Made by a program: the position numbers and the translations under genes. A stretch of DNA of 64,000 bases from Paulownia fortunei. Taxonomy: Eukaryota > Streptophyta > Magnoliopsida > Lamiales > Paulowniaceae. Shown piece by piece: positions 15,880-30,800 of the stretch (positions are counted from its first letter, which is position 1; each line of letters starts with the position of its first letter). The notes beneath the pieces were generated by a model, which saw nothing but the letters and a program-made list of their open reading frames with translations, was not told where the DNA came from and did no database searches. Location: NCBI GenBank assembly GCA_019321725.1, contig CM033112.1, forward strand, positions 22,908,509 through 22,972,508, read 5' to 3'.

Positions 15880-18800
15880 GTATACACTTTCTATCTTTTG
15901 TCTCTGATTCCCATAGTGTGCAACTATTGAGAGTTGTAAATATTGCATTGTTGAAGTTTGTTGCCACATAATTATGCTTTATAATCCTCTTTGTATAGTG
16001 CTATGCATTTCCGGATGGTATCATGAATTTGGAAGATCTTACAGCATGTGTACATAACTCGATATGGGACATTATGGATTCTTAAAACCTTTTTGATGAC
16101 AAGATATTGTTATTAGAATATTGAATTTTTATTTTGTGATTTCTTTTGATAGTATTGAACCTAACAGGGTTTCCAAAGATGAGATAAATAGCATGTAAGA
16201 AGAGTGACAGTGTTTTTAATTGATTCTGTATATTTCTGGGGATTAGCTATTTTCTGGTTTACAGAGGTTTTTCTGTGATGTATTGTCGGCCTTGTCCCTG
16301 CAGCGGTACTTTTGGATATTGTAACTTCAAGTCCTTTCTGGCTGCTGTGCACACTTCAAAAAAGAAAAAAGAAAATAGAAGAAATAAAGAAACAAAAAAT
16401 TAAAATTACCGGGAGCTATGAACTTTCAGTGTTAAATATATAAGAAGATTTTGACTCACCGCCTAAAGAAATAACTGGATTGTAAAATTTAGTCTTTTCC
16501 TGCTTTAAGATATTCCTTAATTTTTAACGTAACATAAAAGGTGTTACAAAATTTTCCATTTTAAGATATTCCTTCAATTTTTCCCTTTATACATGTAATT
16601 CACAATATATTTTCTTTTTTGTAATCCTGATGATTGCTTTGTAATAGTCTCGTGATTTTCAGTGCATTCTTTTCTTCACTGTGCAGTGATCGCCTTTTAC
16701 TGATCTCATCTTTTACGGAATCGATCCCCTTTGAACAAGAATATGTGGAGCTGAGCATGTCTGCAAGCTATTTGAACGAATTTTAATTCATCAATTTGAA
16801 TCTCTTAGCTCCTGAATTCAGACAATAAAAAGAAAGGACACAAAATTTCTCCGCCGATTCCTTCTAGTCGAGCTTCCCCCTGTTTAAAAAATAATCGCAA
16901 AAATCCTAACATTTATCTATCCAGACATGAGGTAGATCAGCAGCAACTCCTCCGATATGAAAATAATTATCCGTGTTTCAGAATATGGTTAACCAACATG
17001 TTAACTAATTGATTACGATAAACTGGATCGGATTTTGCTGTTTTTTCTTTTGCCAAAAGTCTGATTGTTGTGAATAGCGTATCAAAGTCACTTCGTTCCG
17101 TTCCAAGAATTCGAACAGCTCTCCGGGGTCGAATCGGTTGGTTGAAAGGCCTGAAAGAGAACGTTGTTTTTGGGGGGTATGATACCCGTTGGTACCGGAT
17201 TCAAAGGATTAGTGCCCCCTTTAAAACAACATAACAAGAGCCCTTTGGAAACAAAAAAAAAAAAAAAAAATCTATTCAAGGCCTCCCCCCATCAAAATAG
17301 AGTATTTGGATTAAATAATGCTGAGCTAAATGTTTTTCTAGCTTCTGATTATTGATTAAAAGTGATGAAACCATGTTAAACAACTTGAAACCATGTTAAA
17401 CAACTATAACTGCAAATCTTTCTGGAGGGTGTGGAGTCTCACAGTCATCCCATTGTCATATTGTCCTGACCAAATATAGGGGATCCTATATCTTATAGAC
17501 CTGAAATCCTTGCATACAATGACCAGATCATAGTATCTGGTGTGAAGCCTAACATACTTGTATGAGATCCTATATGCCCTGACTGGATAATGTTTGATCT
17601 TAAACTGATTCCAAAACCTGGATTGTGGAAGCAGTTTGATCCAGGACTGCTTTAGACAATCTCTCACAAAGCATCCTATAATGTTTTCTGAGGGTGGCAG
17701 TTTGAGGTCCGTTCCATATCTAATGAGTTTGAAAATCAATAGGGATTTTTGTCGTAGACAAGGTTTTAATGAGTTTGGGGACTGGTTTGGGTGCAGACTA
17801 GTGGTACCAGTGAACTGAAAATTGTAGGAAATTGCCTTGCTTTGGTTATTATAGAACAGCACAAAACTACAAGAGACAGACAGGCATCCCTATGTATTTG
17901 TGTATTCAAGGCTATTTTTTGGTTAATTCTAGCTTGTGTATTTCCAATCTTTCTCTATGAGGCATCTGTTTGTTCACTTGTTTTCTACATCTTATGTTGT
18001 GCTTGAGGCAGTCCGAAAGATGTGTTGAATTCATTTTAGTGATCAAAGAATTATTATGCAGGCAGTAAGAGTGAATGAGAGTTTTCGGCTATTTTCCACT
18101 GTGACAAGCTCAAATACGGACACATCTCGTTTTACTGAAGGTTTGTTGTGCTTTCTTTTGTAGCTTGGCTGTTGTATTAGTTTTTACATTAGTTGATAGA
18201 TTCAAAACTTCCACATTTTTTGGTTAAATGATCTTTGTACATCTGTGTTGAATGAGATTTGATGAAAGGTCTTATAAATCATATGCTTTTCAACCTTAAC
18301 CTCTATATCTGAATACTGTCGTGCCATATATTAGTCTAGTCAAGTCGGTTTCGTTTTTACTGGAAATTGCTATTCGAACAAACAAAATTTTTTGTTGCTG
18401 TGTCATTTAACCTTAGCTTGTACGGTATTGCCAGATTATTTTCTTCTGCCAGCTTGCTTTTGGTTTTCAATTTTGTTTGAAACATTTGGTTATGCTATTA
18501 TCTATGTTCTTTTCATAATTTGCACTGGCGCATGATTGGCAAACAAGTTCATCTCAGTCATCTTTATTATGGGATACTGACTCTGCGTAGGAAGTAGCTA
18601 ATACTTCCCACCATTAATCATGAGAAATCATGTGTGCTGTGTAATATAACTTGTACTCTATGTTTATAATTGTTCCTTTGAAGCTTCTCAAATGATTTTT
18701 CTCTTTGGAAGACTATGCCTCCAGAAATAGTGTTATACATCAAGGTTGCGAAAAAATACATGGTAATGTAACTGTTATTTTGTTGTTCTTGTGACAAGAT

Positions 18801-21800
18801 GATACCTTTTGCCTTTCTGTTCCTTCTTCTGGTAATAGGTAGGAATTCACTTGGTGCTGTTTGGCGGAAGATAATGATTGGCCCACCCAGTGACCAGGAT
18901 TTGCTACATATTGTGCTAGAGTGGTATCCAGAGTTGGAGTATCTTGCTCAAAAACTCATAGGTTTGCTGAATTTTTCTGATTCATGAATATCTTAAGCTC
19001 CTTACGACAAGCACTATTTGTTATTTGTTCTTTGGATTTTCTGCAGAAACCTTTGAAAGGGTGAACCAGCTTACAAAATCCCAATTGGGATTAACAGCTT
19101 CTTCAAGTTATCATGACAGGTTCACACTAAGGTACACAATTTGGTGCGTGTAAATACTCCTCATAAGTTTATGCAACAAGTACTAACTAAACCATTTCTC
19201 TACAATGAAAGAGATCTTCTGAAGTTGTGCAAAAGAGTTGCAAGTTTGGGCTTTTGCTTTGGACAGGACACGCTCGCTGCGTATGCATGCGAGAATATCT
19301 GTAAAGAGGTTAGATACATCATCGTAATTTTCTTCATTTCTCATTTAGGGACATGGTTTGTGAAGTGTTTCACTGTAAGTTTGAGCTTTTGGTTTTCAGG
19401 CCATAGATGTTTTTGCATCCTTCTCTACTTCAGCTGGGAATCGGTTGACTATCATGAGAGAGATTGCTAAGTTGTGGACTGTTGCAGCAGCTGAAACTTT
19501 GTATCCTGTTAACAAGCCCATTATTCAGGTGTTGCTATATGTAATATGATATATGTGCAGTTATTATGAACGTGCATATCTGTGTCTTTATACCGCTCTA
19601 GACAGTTTTACAATCTTTCAAAATGTGTGCAGGAATTGAACTCTGAGTTTCAAGTTGGACGGGCTAGCCTTCAACGTGCTGAAATGGCTGTGAGTGGATG
19701 CATTTGAGATATCTCTTTCCATGGTTTATTTTCTTCTGAGAAGCTATGTATCATGTATTATTAATATTGGCATTCTGTTTTCACAGTTCAATCGCGATAG
19801 GAAGCCATTTGTTTTACTACGTGCTTCAGTACATGCTCTTGAGAGGATTGCTTGCTCTGCTAAGTTTAATGAGCCTGTGCTATTGGTTGGTGAAACGGGT
19901 ACTGGGAAGACTACTCTTGTACAGACTCTAGCCACGAGGCTGGGTCAGAAACTTACAGTTTTGGTATGTTCCAAGTTTAGAGTTCTTTAATTCTGATGAC
20001 TTTAAACTGTTTGACCCCTAACGAGCACAATTGGTCATTGTAATTGTTGTCTCTGTTCCAGAACTTGAGTCAGCAAAGTGATGTTGCTGACCTGTTAGGT
20101 GGATTCAAACCCATGGATGCATGGTTTGTTTGTATTCCACTTTATCAGGAGTTTGAGAATCTATTCACTAATACCTTTTCGTCAAAGGTACCATTTATCA
20201 AAGTATCTTGCTTTCTACTTCTCCATTACTCCTTATTAATGAGTACTAACATTCTTGTGTTTTCTGTTTAGGACAATGAAGGCTTTCTTATTCATTTAAG
20301 AAAATTTCTAACTGATAAGAATTGGAAAATGTTATTAAGTGGATTTCAGAAAGGCATCCGAAAGATAGTTGAAATAGGAAAGTCCAGTTTTGGTAAGAAG
20401 CGAAAGAGACCTTTAAGTGAAGAACTACTAAAGGATTGGGAATTTTTTTCAAAGAAACTTGAAAGAGCTCATGCACAAGTTAGCGCATCGGATGGAATGG
20501 TATTTTCATTTGTAGAAGGAGCTTTTGTTACCGCCCTGAAAAATGGTGAATGGATATTGCTAGATGAAGTAAATTTGGCTCCTCCAGAGATCTTGCAGCG
20601 AGTTATAGGGGTCCTTGAAGATGAGAAAGGGTCACTATGTTTGGCTGAAAGGGGTGATATAGATTATGTTTGCCGGCATCCCAACTTTCGCATGTTTGCT
20701 TGCATGAACCCTGCGACTGATGCTGGTAAAAGGGACTTGCCAATTTCTTTAAGGAGCAGATTTACGGAATACTTTGTTGATGATGTGTTGGATGATGAAG
20801 ACCTGGTTTTGTTTATTAATCAGTTTATGGATGATGACCCTTCATTGAGAAGATTAATAAGTAAAATTGTGCAATTCTACAAGGCAGCAAAGGAATCTGA
20901 AGAAAGGCTGCAGGATGGGGCTAACCAGAAGCCTCATTACAGTTTACGTTCTCTGTACCGGGCATTGGAATATTTAAAGAAGGCTAAAAGACATTTTGGA
21001 TTTGAAAAATCTCTTTATGATGGGTTTTGTATGTTCTTTATGAATTCCTTAGATGACACTAGTGCAAAGTCAATGAACAGCTTAATCTGCAAACATCTGT
21101 TGGGAGGTGAAACACCTCCACCACTCCCTTTTGATTCATACTTGATGGTTAAAGCACACTCCAAAGCTGATGATATCTTGGAGAGCTATGTCCTAACAAA
21201 GAGTGTCAAGGAGCATCTTAAGAACCTTGCACGTGCAATTTTTATTGGAAGATATCCGGTCTTGTTGCAGGGACCCACCTCTAGTGGGAAGACTAGCCTG
21301 GTTTGGTTTCTTGCTGCAATAACTGGTCATGAATTTGTTAGAATCAATAATCATGAACATACTGATCTCCAGGAGTACCTTGGTTCTTATATCACCGATG
21401 CAAGTGGAAAGCTCGTTTTCCATGAGGGGGCACTCGTGAAAGCTGTTCGCAAAGGTCATTGGATTGTTCTTGATGAACTTAACTTAGCTCCCTCAGACGT
21501 ACTTGAAGCATTGAACCGATTGCTAGATGATAATAGGGAACTTTTTGTTCCTGAACTGCGGGAAACTATTCGTGCTCATCCAGATTTTATGTTGTTTGCA
21601 ACTCAAAATCCACCTGTTGTTTATGCGGGCCGCAAAATGCTCTCTCGAGCATTTCGCAATCGTTTCGTGGAGATTCATGTTGATGAAATTCCGCAAGAGG
21701 AGTTAAGCACAATTTTGGAAAAGAGGTGCAAAATTCCTGGAAGCTATGCAAGAAAAATGGTTGATGTCATGAAGGAGTTGCAATTGCACAGGCAGAGTAG

Positions 21801-24800
21801 TAAAATTTTTGCTGGAAAACATGGATTCATAAATCCACGTGACTTGTTTCGGTGGGCTGATCGTTTCAGGACGTATGGTAACTCCTACGAAGATCTAGCT
21901 TATGATGGTTATTATTTAATGGCTGAAAGGCTGCGTGACGGTGCTGAGAAAAGAGTTGTTAATGAAGTTTTGGAGAGGCAGCTAAGGATAAAATTTTCTG
22001 ATGATGACTTGTACAAACAGGTACTATTTGCTTGTAGTCCCAACTCCCAATATTTTTTTCCATTAATATGTATCTTCATATTTGCTAGCCACATCATCTA
22101 TCTGAGAACTGGAATGTTGTTTTCGCCATCAGAGCTTCCACCTGGAAAGTGCTAAGTTCTCTTAATTGCTGAATTTTATACCTCATCATGCATTCATCTC
22201 CATATTTGGTTGGATTCTAAGCTTGTTATGGAGAACGGTTATGTAAGTACTTAGGTGTTGAATCCTATCAAACTGAATTCTTCAAGCAACCACATTGGTC
22301 ATTTTCTTTTCGTTTTTCATTTGTCTTTGAGGCTTTGTGGGCAGACATGTCTCAAATATATTATGTGATTATCGAAGTGTATATATAAATTGCCAATATT
22401 GTTTTTATGTCCCTATGAACAAGTACGCAGACACGCATATTATCTTGTTTCTTGAGCAACTTTTCTAACTGTGACTATTACTATCAATGATAAACAGAAC
22501 TGAACTAACAGTCATAAAGATGACTAGTATCATATTTAATTGCCCAGCAATTTTCTTTTGCTTTGGAAACTGTTTAGTTGTCTTCAAAAGGTGATCCCAA
22601 CATGTTTTCTATGTAATTCGGCCTTATTGTATATGTGTGTTATGAAAGCAATGCTATAACTTGATAAGTTGAGTAAAGGAAATTAGATGTGTAGGTTTAA
22701 CCAAATAATAAGTTTTCTTGGCGAGAACTTTTTAACTTTTGGCGTATTTGAGAAGTAGACTGAAAATATCCAGAGATTCACATTGAGTGTTGAGAAAATA
22801 TACTATGCTTTAGAGTAGTATTACTAAGGTTTGACAAGAAAGTATATGTGCTAGACATAGAACTCTCAATACTTTATAAGTGAATCTTGGTTTCTGATGA
22901 AATTTAATGCAGATTACTTTTCCCAACTTCAGGATGATTAGGTGTATGCTTTCAGCATTGAGGAAAACTAGAGGCTTAGAGTGAGGAGTTAATCGACTTT
23001 TATGGCTATTAACAGTAACTAAAAACCAAGTTTTACCCCCTTGTCAAGTGAGAGTTTGTTATGTGAAAAATTTTGTTGCAATCGGGAAGTGTGAGCTTTG
23101 TAGGGCTATTGTTTGAATGCAAAATCATCAATAGACTGTGATATTTGTATCAATGGAATGAAATATTAGCCTGGTCCTTGGTCTGAGAGATATTTTAATA
23201 GATCAGGTGCATGTGCGCGCCCCAGTTTTTGGTGACTACTTTTCATATTGCTTCCTGCTTGGGGTGAGGGCTGTCAGTCAGTTTCATGTCAACTTGAATC
23301 CTACTTCCTCTTACAAATGAAAACTTGCTACTTGAATCTTTAAACATTCTCCAAAACAATAAAATTCCAATGAGAAAAAGATGAAAAGGTTTGCCTTTAT
23401 GTTTGTGCAGTTCTTTTAGTAGAATGAAGGTAACTTTAGCACTTGGATTGAATGATGGCTGGCTGTTTTTAAGCATGGTTATCACATGATGTGGAACATT
23501 AAAAATTGTGCTGATCTTTTTTTCTTCCAGGAAGGCGAAGGTGGAGTTAGTGCTTTGAAGGCCAATAAATACTCTGTACAGTATGAAAACATTGGGAAGT
23601 AAGTATCTGTTCAGGTACTGATGTTGCTAGCTCTCTTTTACTAGTACTTGAGTTCCTACCTTGTTTTTGTGTTTTTTTTCCCAGAATTATTTGGACAAAA
23701 AGTCTGTGGAGGATGTACTTTCTGGTCGAGCGGTGTTATAAGATGCGTGAGCCTGTCCTCCTTGTTGGAGAAACTGGTGGAGGGAAAACAACTGTTTGTC
23801 AATTGCTTAGTATCATGTTGGGTTCCAAATTACACGTATTGAATTGCCATCAGTACACAGAAACATCTGATTTTCTTGGGGTATGTCCTTTTACTTTCTT
23901 AATTTTTCTTTCCGGCTTCTCTTTGTTGCTCTCTTATCATTGCCTCTTGCTTTTCGTGACATTTTACAATCCTGAAGTCCAGTTAAGTTAATTTTTGTGT
24001 TTAATCATTGGCCAGGGTTTTTACCCCGTGCGTGAGAGATCAAGAATTAGTACGGACTTTCAAAATCTTTGTGACAAGTTGGCACACTCGAAGGGTTTTA
24101 TCCACTTCCCGCAAGATGCTGTATGTTGATCTCTTTGTTTAATATTTTTTCCCGCTTGGGTTGTCTTCAGTTCTTGATTATATTTGCTTTTCTGGTGATG
24201 GATTTCTATTCTACAGAAAATTTCCATGGACATCAACCAGGCCTCTTCGACTCTTAATACGCTCTCTCTAATCATCAAGAGTTACAGAGAGCATTCTGTG
24301 TCTCATCCTGAAGTCACTGAAAATGAACTTGATTATATAGAAAAAATATATCTGGATCTGTGCCAGCTTCAAAAGAAGTGGCGGACGATTTTTATGTGGC
24401 AAGATGGTCCACTTGTTGAAGCAATGAAGAGTGGTGACCTGTTTCTTGTGGATGAGATTTCTTTAGCTGATGACAGTGTTCTTGAAAGATTAAACAGTGT
24501 TTTGGAACCGGAAAGGAAACTGGTGAGTAATTTGTAATTAAATCATTCTTTGATGCACCATGTGTGGTTTTTTTGGTACCAATCATCTTTATCTCTTAAA
24601 TATTTGAAAGATGTCAGTCAAACTGGGAATTTGCATTTTACAAAGCAGACAGCTTATCGATGTGCTCGATTAATCGTCTCTGTTGTGATATGGTCATATT
24701 TGGTGAATTGGTGACATACTGCTCAATGTACTAGATTGTCTAGTTTGGATGCATCAGACGACTATAATTCAGTATTTTAAGTACTTTGCTTTCTGGTTCG

Positions 24801-27800
24801 GAAGATGTCTCAGAGCATCCATATGAGGCACTGGTCCTCTTTAGTTCTTCTACCGAAAAATGCATTTTCCCTTGCGTCTGGTTAGGTCTCAACTCCTGTT
24901 CTCTGGGTCACAGAGCAAAGGCTACTTAAAGATGGAAGCACAGGGATTACCAGGAGCTGAACACATGCTGCTTCTGTGAACTAGACCCATGGTGATTTGC
25001 TGAAGCACTTAGTACAAAAGATTAAGCCTTTATTATATTTGGTTGATTTATGAGTGAGAAATAAAAATGGAAGTAAATGGTATAAATAACCTTTTTGGTG
25101 AAAAAAAGATGGGGGAATTGTAAGTGGAGGGGTGTCATATGTTCTTCAGAGCAACTTCTCAAAAGAGGCAGAAGGATAGATGCAAAGCACTTAAAGTACT
25201 AAGTTAGCTTCAAATTCAGATTTGTTAAGAAGAAACTAGGGTTTAAAAGTAAGTTACGAAATCCTGACTATTATCCTCACATCCTTCACTCAACCACCTC
25301 CCATCTTCTGTGATAATATGGTAGAAAACATTTATTTCCATTTGGCGAACTGTACCTTTTTCCTATCTTGCCCCCTTCAAGAACAAGTGCATGTAATTTC
25401 AGGTTATTCATTATAAGACGTTTGGGTAACCCTAAGTTTGGTGCTGGGTCTGCTTATGAATACTGCTAATTTATTTAGGTGGATAAACATTAATTTTTTC
25501 TTTTTAATTTTTATATTTATCTTTATCTGGTATCTTTGCTCAACCTCTGCAGTCCTTGGCTGAGAAAGGAGGCTCTCACCTTGAGAGCATAATTGCTCAT
25601 CCGAATTTTTTCCTCCTAGCCACAATGAATCCTGGTGGAGATTATGGTAAGAAAGAACTGTCTCCTGCGCTTCGCAATCGGTTTACGGAGATATGGGTTC
25701 CTTCTGTTAGTGACATAGATGAGCTTAAAAGTATTGCTCTTGAGAGGTAAGTTTATCTTATTAGATATATGTTTTATGAAGATAATTAAGTCAATAAATT
25801 ATTTCTTATAGCTTTTCCACTCACTTTTATATGCAGAGTTTTAAATCGAAAACTTGCTCATGTTGTCGATGTCATGCTAAACTTTTGGGAGGTATACTGT
25901 TTTTAATTTCTTATTTGTCACCGGCACATTTTATCTGTTATCAATTATTGGTCATTGTAAATTTAATTGCAGAATCATACTTGTAAAATGCATTTTTTTC
26001 CCCTAGTGTTTTTTAATATTAGTTTCATAATATTAAGTAGAAGCTTGGGTCCCTTTTTCAGCCCAAGTGTTCAATGAAGGAAAATTGTATTTCTTATTGG
26101 TTATATTTCAAATAATAATGCATAAAGAACACCATGAAGTGCTGTACTTTGATAATTTCTTCACTGTGTACTGTGTCAATTTTAGCCAATTAAAGTTTAT
26201 TGCTGCATCCGAAGCACAAGCACTAGGGATAAGTCACCTCTTAAGAAGTGTAAGCTGATGAAAGTGGGGTCAAGTTTTTCAAATCCCAATATCATAATTA
26301 TCTTGTACAACATTCCGTGCTGAGATATTCCTAAAAAACTTCAATTTTACAAGTGCTTATTCTCTTTCCAGGTTGTCAAATATTTTTAAGTGTGAAAATT
26401 TCATTTTGTTGCGGTGCTTATAACTATGGTTATACGTTTTGTTGAACTGCTGTTCTCACTTAGCTCTAACTGTTAGCATCTTTCTCTTGCTTTGCAGTGG
26501 TTCAACCTTTTACAGACAGGAAGAATACTTACTGTGAGAGATCTCCTGTCTTGGGTATCTTTTATCAATGTGACGGAGAGAAGTTTGGCGGCTGAATCTG
26601 CATTTGTACATGGAGCTTTCCTTGTTTTGCTGGATGGTCTTAGTTTGGGTATATCTGCTTAGTTGTCTACTACTAATGTTATTTGTCCGTGAATTGATGT
26701 TCAAAACTTTCTTATTGTTGATTGTCATCTCATTAGTACATTTAAGAGAGCCCTATTTGCTTTGATATGTCACTCGTATGTTTGTCCCCTCAACAATCAT
26801 ACATATGACATACCTTGGTATTTATGGATACGGGAATGGAAAAAAGCTTTAGCTGCTTCTTGAGAGTTAGGCCAAAGGAAGATAAAGGTATGGTGTAGGA
26901 AGTAGGACTAAATCAGTTGTGATGTGAGAAACGCTAGCAAAAAGGTAGTAAGTTTGTGTTTTCCATTAGCGCCAGTATACCTTATCTTTATTATTTAGTC
27001 TGGAATTCCTTAGTTTTGCTTTTCACATTCTGATAACTATTGACTCAACCTTGTTCAATTTTTGGTAGTAAGACTGTTATTGCTGTGTCGCATATTTTTC
27101 TATTTTAGGGTGTCTGGGTTGGTCGGTAAGTTCTCCTGCTTCCTTCAGTTTATCGGATTTCTGTACCTGAGCGAGAGAGGTATTGACACACTTAGTGTTA
27201 ATGGCCAGCTAATGGCACATTTTTTATGTTGGTTCAGCTGGCATTTCTGCCTCATCTGTTGTTAGTCAATAGTCACTCTAGTACCCATTGTATAGAACTT
27301 TTCTTATTTCTTCATCTACCAAATACTTTCCAGTAAGAGGTGGCCCAGGTGCTAGGCTTATGGCATTGAGTAAGCATTATGAAAAAAATTAGGATACTAC
27401 AGACCAATTTTCTTTGGTTGCACAATAGGGTTTTTGAGGAATTCATCTCTTTGATTTTGTTATTGATTTTTATCAGTTCTGAGTTGTCTTAGCTGTACAA
27501 CTATCGATGCAGTATATTCTCTTATTCCACATAGGATCTCTTCCGCATCAAAGTTTTCACAGTCCTTAAATCTTTCATAGTCCTTAACTCTCCTTTCTTC
27601 AGGTACAAATATATCAAAAGTTGAAGCTGCAGAGTTGAGGGTGAAATGCCTTTCTTTCCTTCTGGAGAAACTCAAGGTGATGTCTTTTATCTGACAGATG
27701 AATTCTCTGTTTTGGGATAGAAGAAATTAGATACAAGTAGAAAAATATCTGAAACAACACTGAACCTTCTTATTGTTTCTTTGACATTTGACTATTCCAA

Positions 27801-30800
27801 TTAATAAGAAATTTCATCAATAGACGTGTAAATTATGCTTCTGCATGTGTTATTCCCTTCATTGACGTCTTTATTAGGAGTTTATTATTAGAGTTGTCTC
27901 AATCTTGTGAGTCGCTTTCTGTTTTCTGCCTTTATGTATATGGGAATATACCTTTTTAGCATTTTCTTGGGAGAGATTTGAGTATCAACCAGTGGAGGGT
28001 GTGAGGTCTTAAAGAAAGTCTTGCTGCTCATTTGAGCAAGAGCACATATTTCTTTCAGATCTACTCAAAGCAACTCCATGTTATTCAGTATTCTACCCTG
28101 AGAAGGAAGCAAGATATATGCTATTGATTTGTTGATATTTCCTATGCCATTTCTCAAATTGATTGGTTAGAAAATGTTAGATTTTAACTGTATAGTTAAT
28201 TTCAATTAACTGAATAAATTATGTGCTTCCTTAATACAGGAGTATAAGCCAAGTTTCGATCCCTCAAGTCTTGATGGACTGGAGTCTTATGGTTGGACTG
28301 ATCCTGGAAGTTTGGCAGTTCTAAGTTATGCTGATAACATGGAGTGTGACAATCTCTTCGGAATACATCCATTCTATATTGAGAAAGGTATATGTCTTGG
28401 ATATTTGTGTAAATTTTATTGTTATCTCTGAGATGGAATGAAGGTATTACACACTTGAATATTCAGAGAAAAGTTTTGATGTTATATCTGTTGAGATGGA
28501 ATGAAGGTATTTGAATTAGTTTACTCTTGAGTGCAAAAGATGGGGCTTTCTTTCTGCAGTGGGACTTCGCAATTGTTGGTCCATTATATTCATTCTTAGT
28601 CTCTGGTTGCCTGTAACTTTGTCAGTGTTTAATAGTTCACACATGATTTTGATCTTCTGTAAGAGAGACGAACTTATATCACCTGATGATGCATAGCTTA
28701 TTCCAACTTATTTGATATTGTGTGCTACATCTTGTAAGTTATGCTACTTGTGAATTTAATAAATTTCTGGTAATATAAACTTGCCATATGTCTTCACCTC
28801 TAATAATCAAGGAAATATTTATCATTGGAAGAGAGAAAAACCTGGGGTTGGTGGAGATCGGGGTTCATGGCTTATGTTTTCATGATGTAACTTTAATTGT
28901 GGCTGGACAAATTCTGCAAATTGCTTGGTTTCTTTGAGCATTCTTGGGAAATAATTATTATTGGCATTCTGGGGGAATGTTGTCTGCCAATTGGTTTTCA
29001 CGTCTTTGGGATTAATTAGTTAGCCCTGTTTGATCTATTCTGGTGTAGCTATCACGTCATAGCTGGCCTCCTATGCTTTGATGTGGCCCAAGTGACTTTG
29101 GTTACTGCTACTGATATTGTTTAGTATATTGATGTATGTGGTGCAACACAATTTCCATGTTCTAGAAATGCTCTTAAACATTGTCACAAGATAAACCTGT
29201 TGGAGCTAAATTTACGATGAACAACAACGATTGAAAGTTCAGCAGTTTCCTTGATGCTGTTTTTGGTGTAAACATTGGTCAACGTGGTTGAATTTTCTTT
29301 GAAGAAAAGTTATTGTAATAGATCTGAAAACCGAGACTAATCACAAAGTGACCAATATTTTTTTTCTTCTAGAATTACAGTGTAGTAGCAGAGTCTGTTG
29401 CTTGTGTCAGTTTGGTTCTATTAATTAATTTGTTTCTTTCTTGACTTGCAAATTGAACTTGATTAAGGTACTTGTGCATTTCTATGGCATATTTACGTAT
29501 TTGACCACTTAAGCGTCCTCATTGATCTTGTTCAGGTATTGACTGTATTGGTGCGGAGGGATTTGAATTCCTGGCCCCTACCACTCGCCGGAATACCTTG
29601 AGGGTGCTGCGTGCTATGCAGCTTAACAAGCCTGGTATTTTCCTTTTTGAACTAATTTATATTGGGCTTGATATCATATATTTGTGCTTTTGTATGTATG
29701 AGTTATATTCTGGTTATGTATGCTTTTGTGTGTGTGTGAGTATGTTCTGGTTAAATAACTTGGTATGTGCCTTAAGTTTTAATAACATTGTGTAGCAAGC
29801 TCTCTAATATTTGAGGTTTTCATGCTTCCTAGTTTTGTTGGAAGGAAGTCCGGGTGTTGGGAAAACAAGTTTAATTGTTGCCCTTGGCAGATTCTCTGGA
29901 CACACAGTTGTACGAATTAACTTATCTGAGCAGGTTCGCAAACCTTGTTTGTTGTAAATGTTTGCAGATTTTGTTTCCTTTGTTGTGGATTCCTTCTTCC
30001 TACCGAAGCACTTGGTGTTAAACTTTCTTAACTGGATTTTCTTGCTGCAGACAGACATTATGGATTTGTTGGGGTCAGATTTGCCAGTTGAAAGTGATGA
30101 AGGAATACAGTTTGCCTGGTCTGACGGTATCCTACTTCAGGTAGGGCAACCTGCTCTTTCTTCAATTTCTTTTTCTTTAGTCTTCGGTATTGAAATGTGG
30201 TGTACTGCTATGTCAGGCTCTAAAGAAGGGATCATGGGTTCTGCTGGATGAACTTAATCTTGCACCGCAATCTGTCTTGGAGGTATTAATTTAAAGCTGT
30301 CCGCAATTGTGATCCCACCTCCTGATTTGATGCCTTCTTTGACTTGTTTTATAACACATAGATATACATGGCAAAACTATTGTTCTTTTCTTTTATCTTT
30401 TTTCATTTTTTTGATTAACCTCGCCCCCTGCTTCATCTCTCAGAGAAACTCTGAAGTAATAGTTGTTCAAGATATTCTTAATTGCTTCAGTGTAATTTAT
30501 CTAATAATTAAATCAATTTCAACTAAAAAAATCAACTGGGCTATTAATGTGGCAAGAGAGTTTGTCTTTCATTTGATAATGTTATCCTGTAAGCTGACAA
30601 CAATTACTGGTATGGTGCATGGAGTTGACGATTTAACTATAAATATAGGGTTTGAACGCTATTTTGGACCATCGAGCTGAAGTTTTCATTCCTGAGCTGG
30701 GTCATTCTTTCAAGTGCCCAACATCTTTCAGAGTTTTTGCATGTCAAAATCCTTCATATCAAGGAGGCGGCCGGAAAGGCCTTCCTAAGTCCTTCCTCAA

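Noticed and set aside
22021..22155. C-terminal extension of the long AAA2/AAA3 ORF
   Set aside because: Read-through of intron 17 after a good donor. Homology resumes at 23531.
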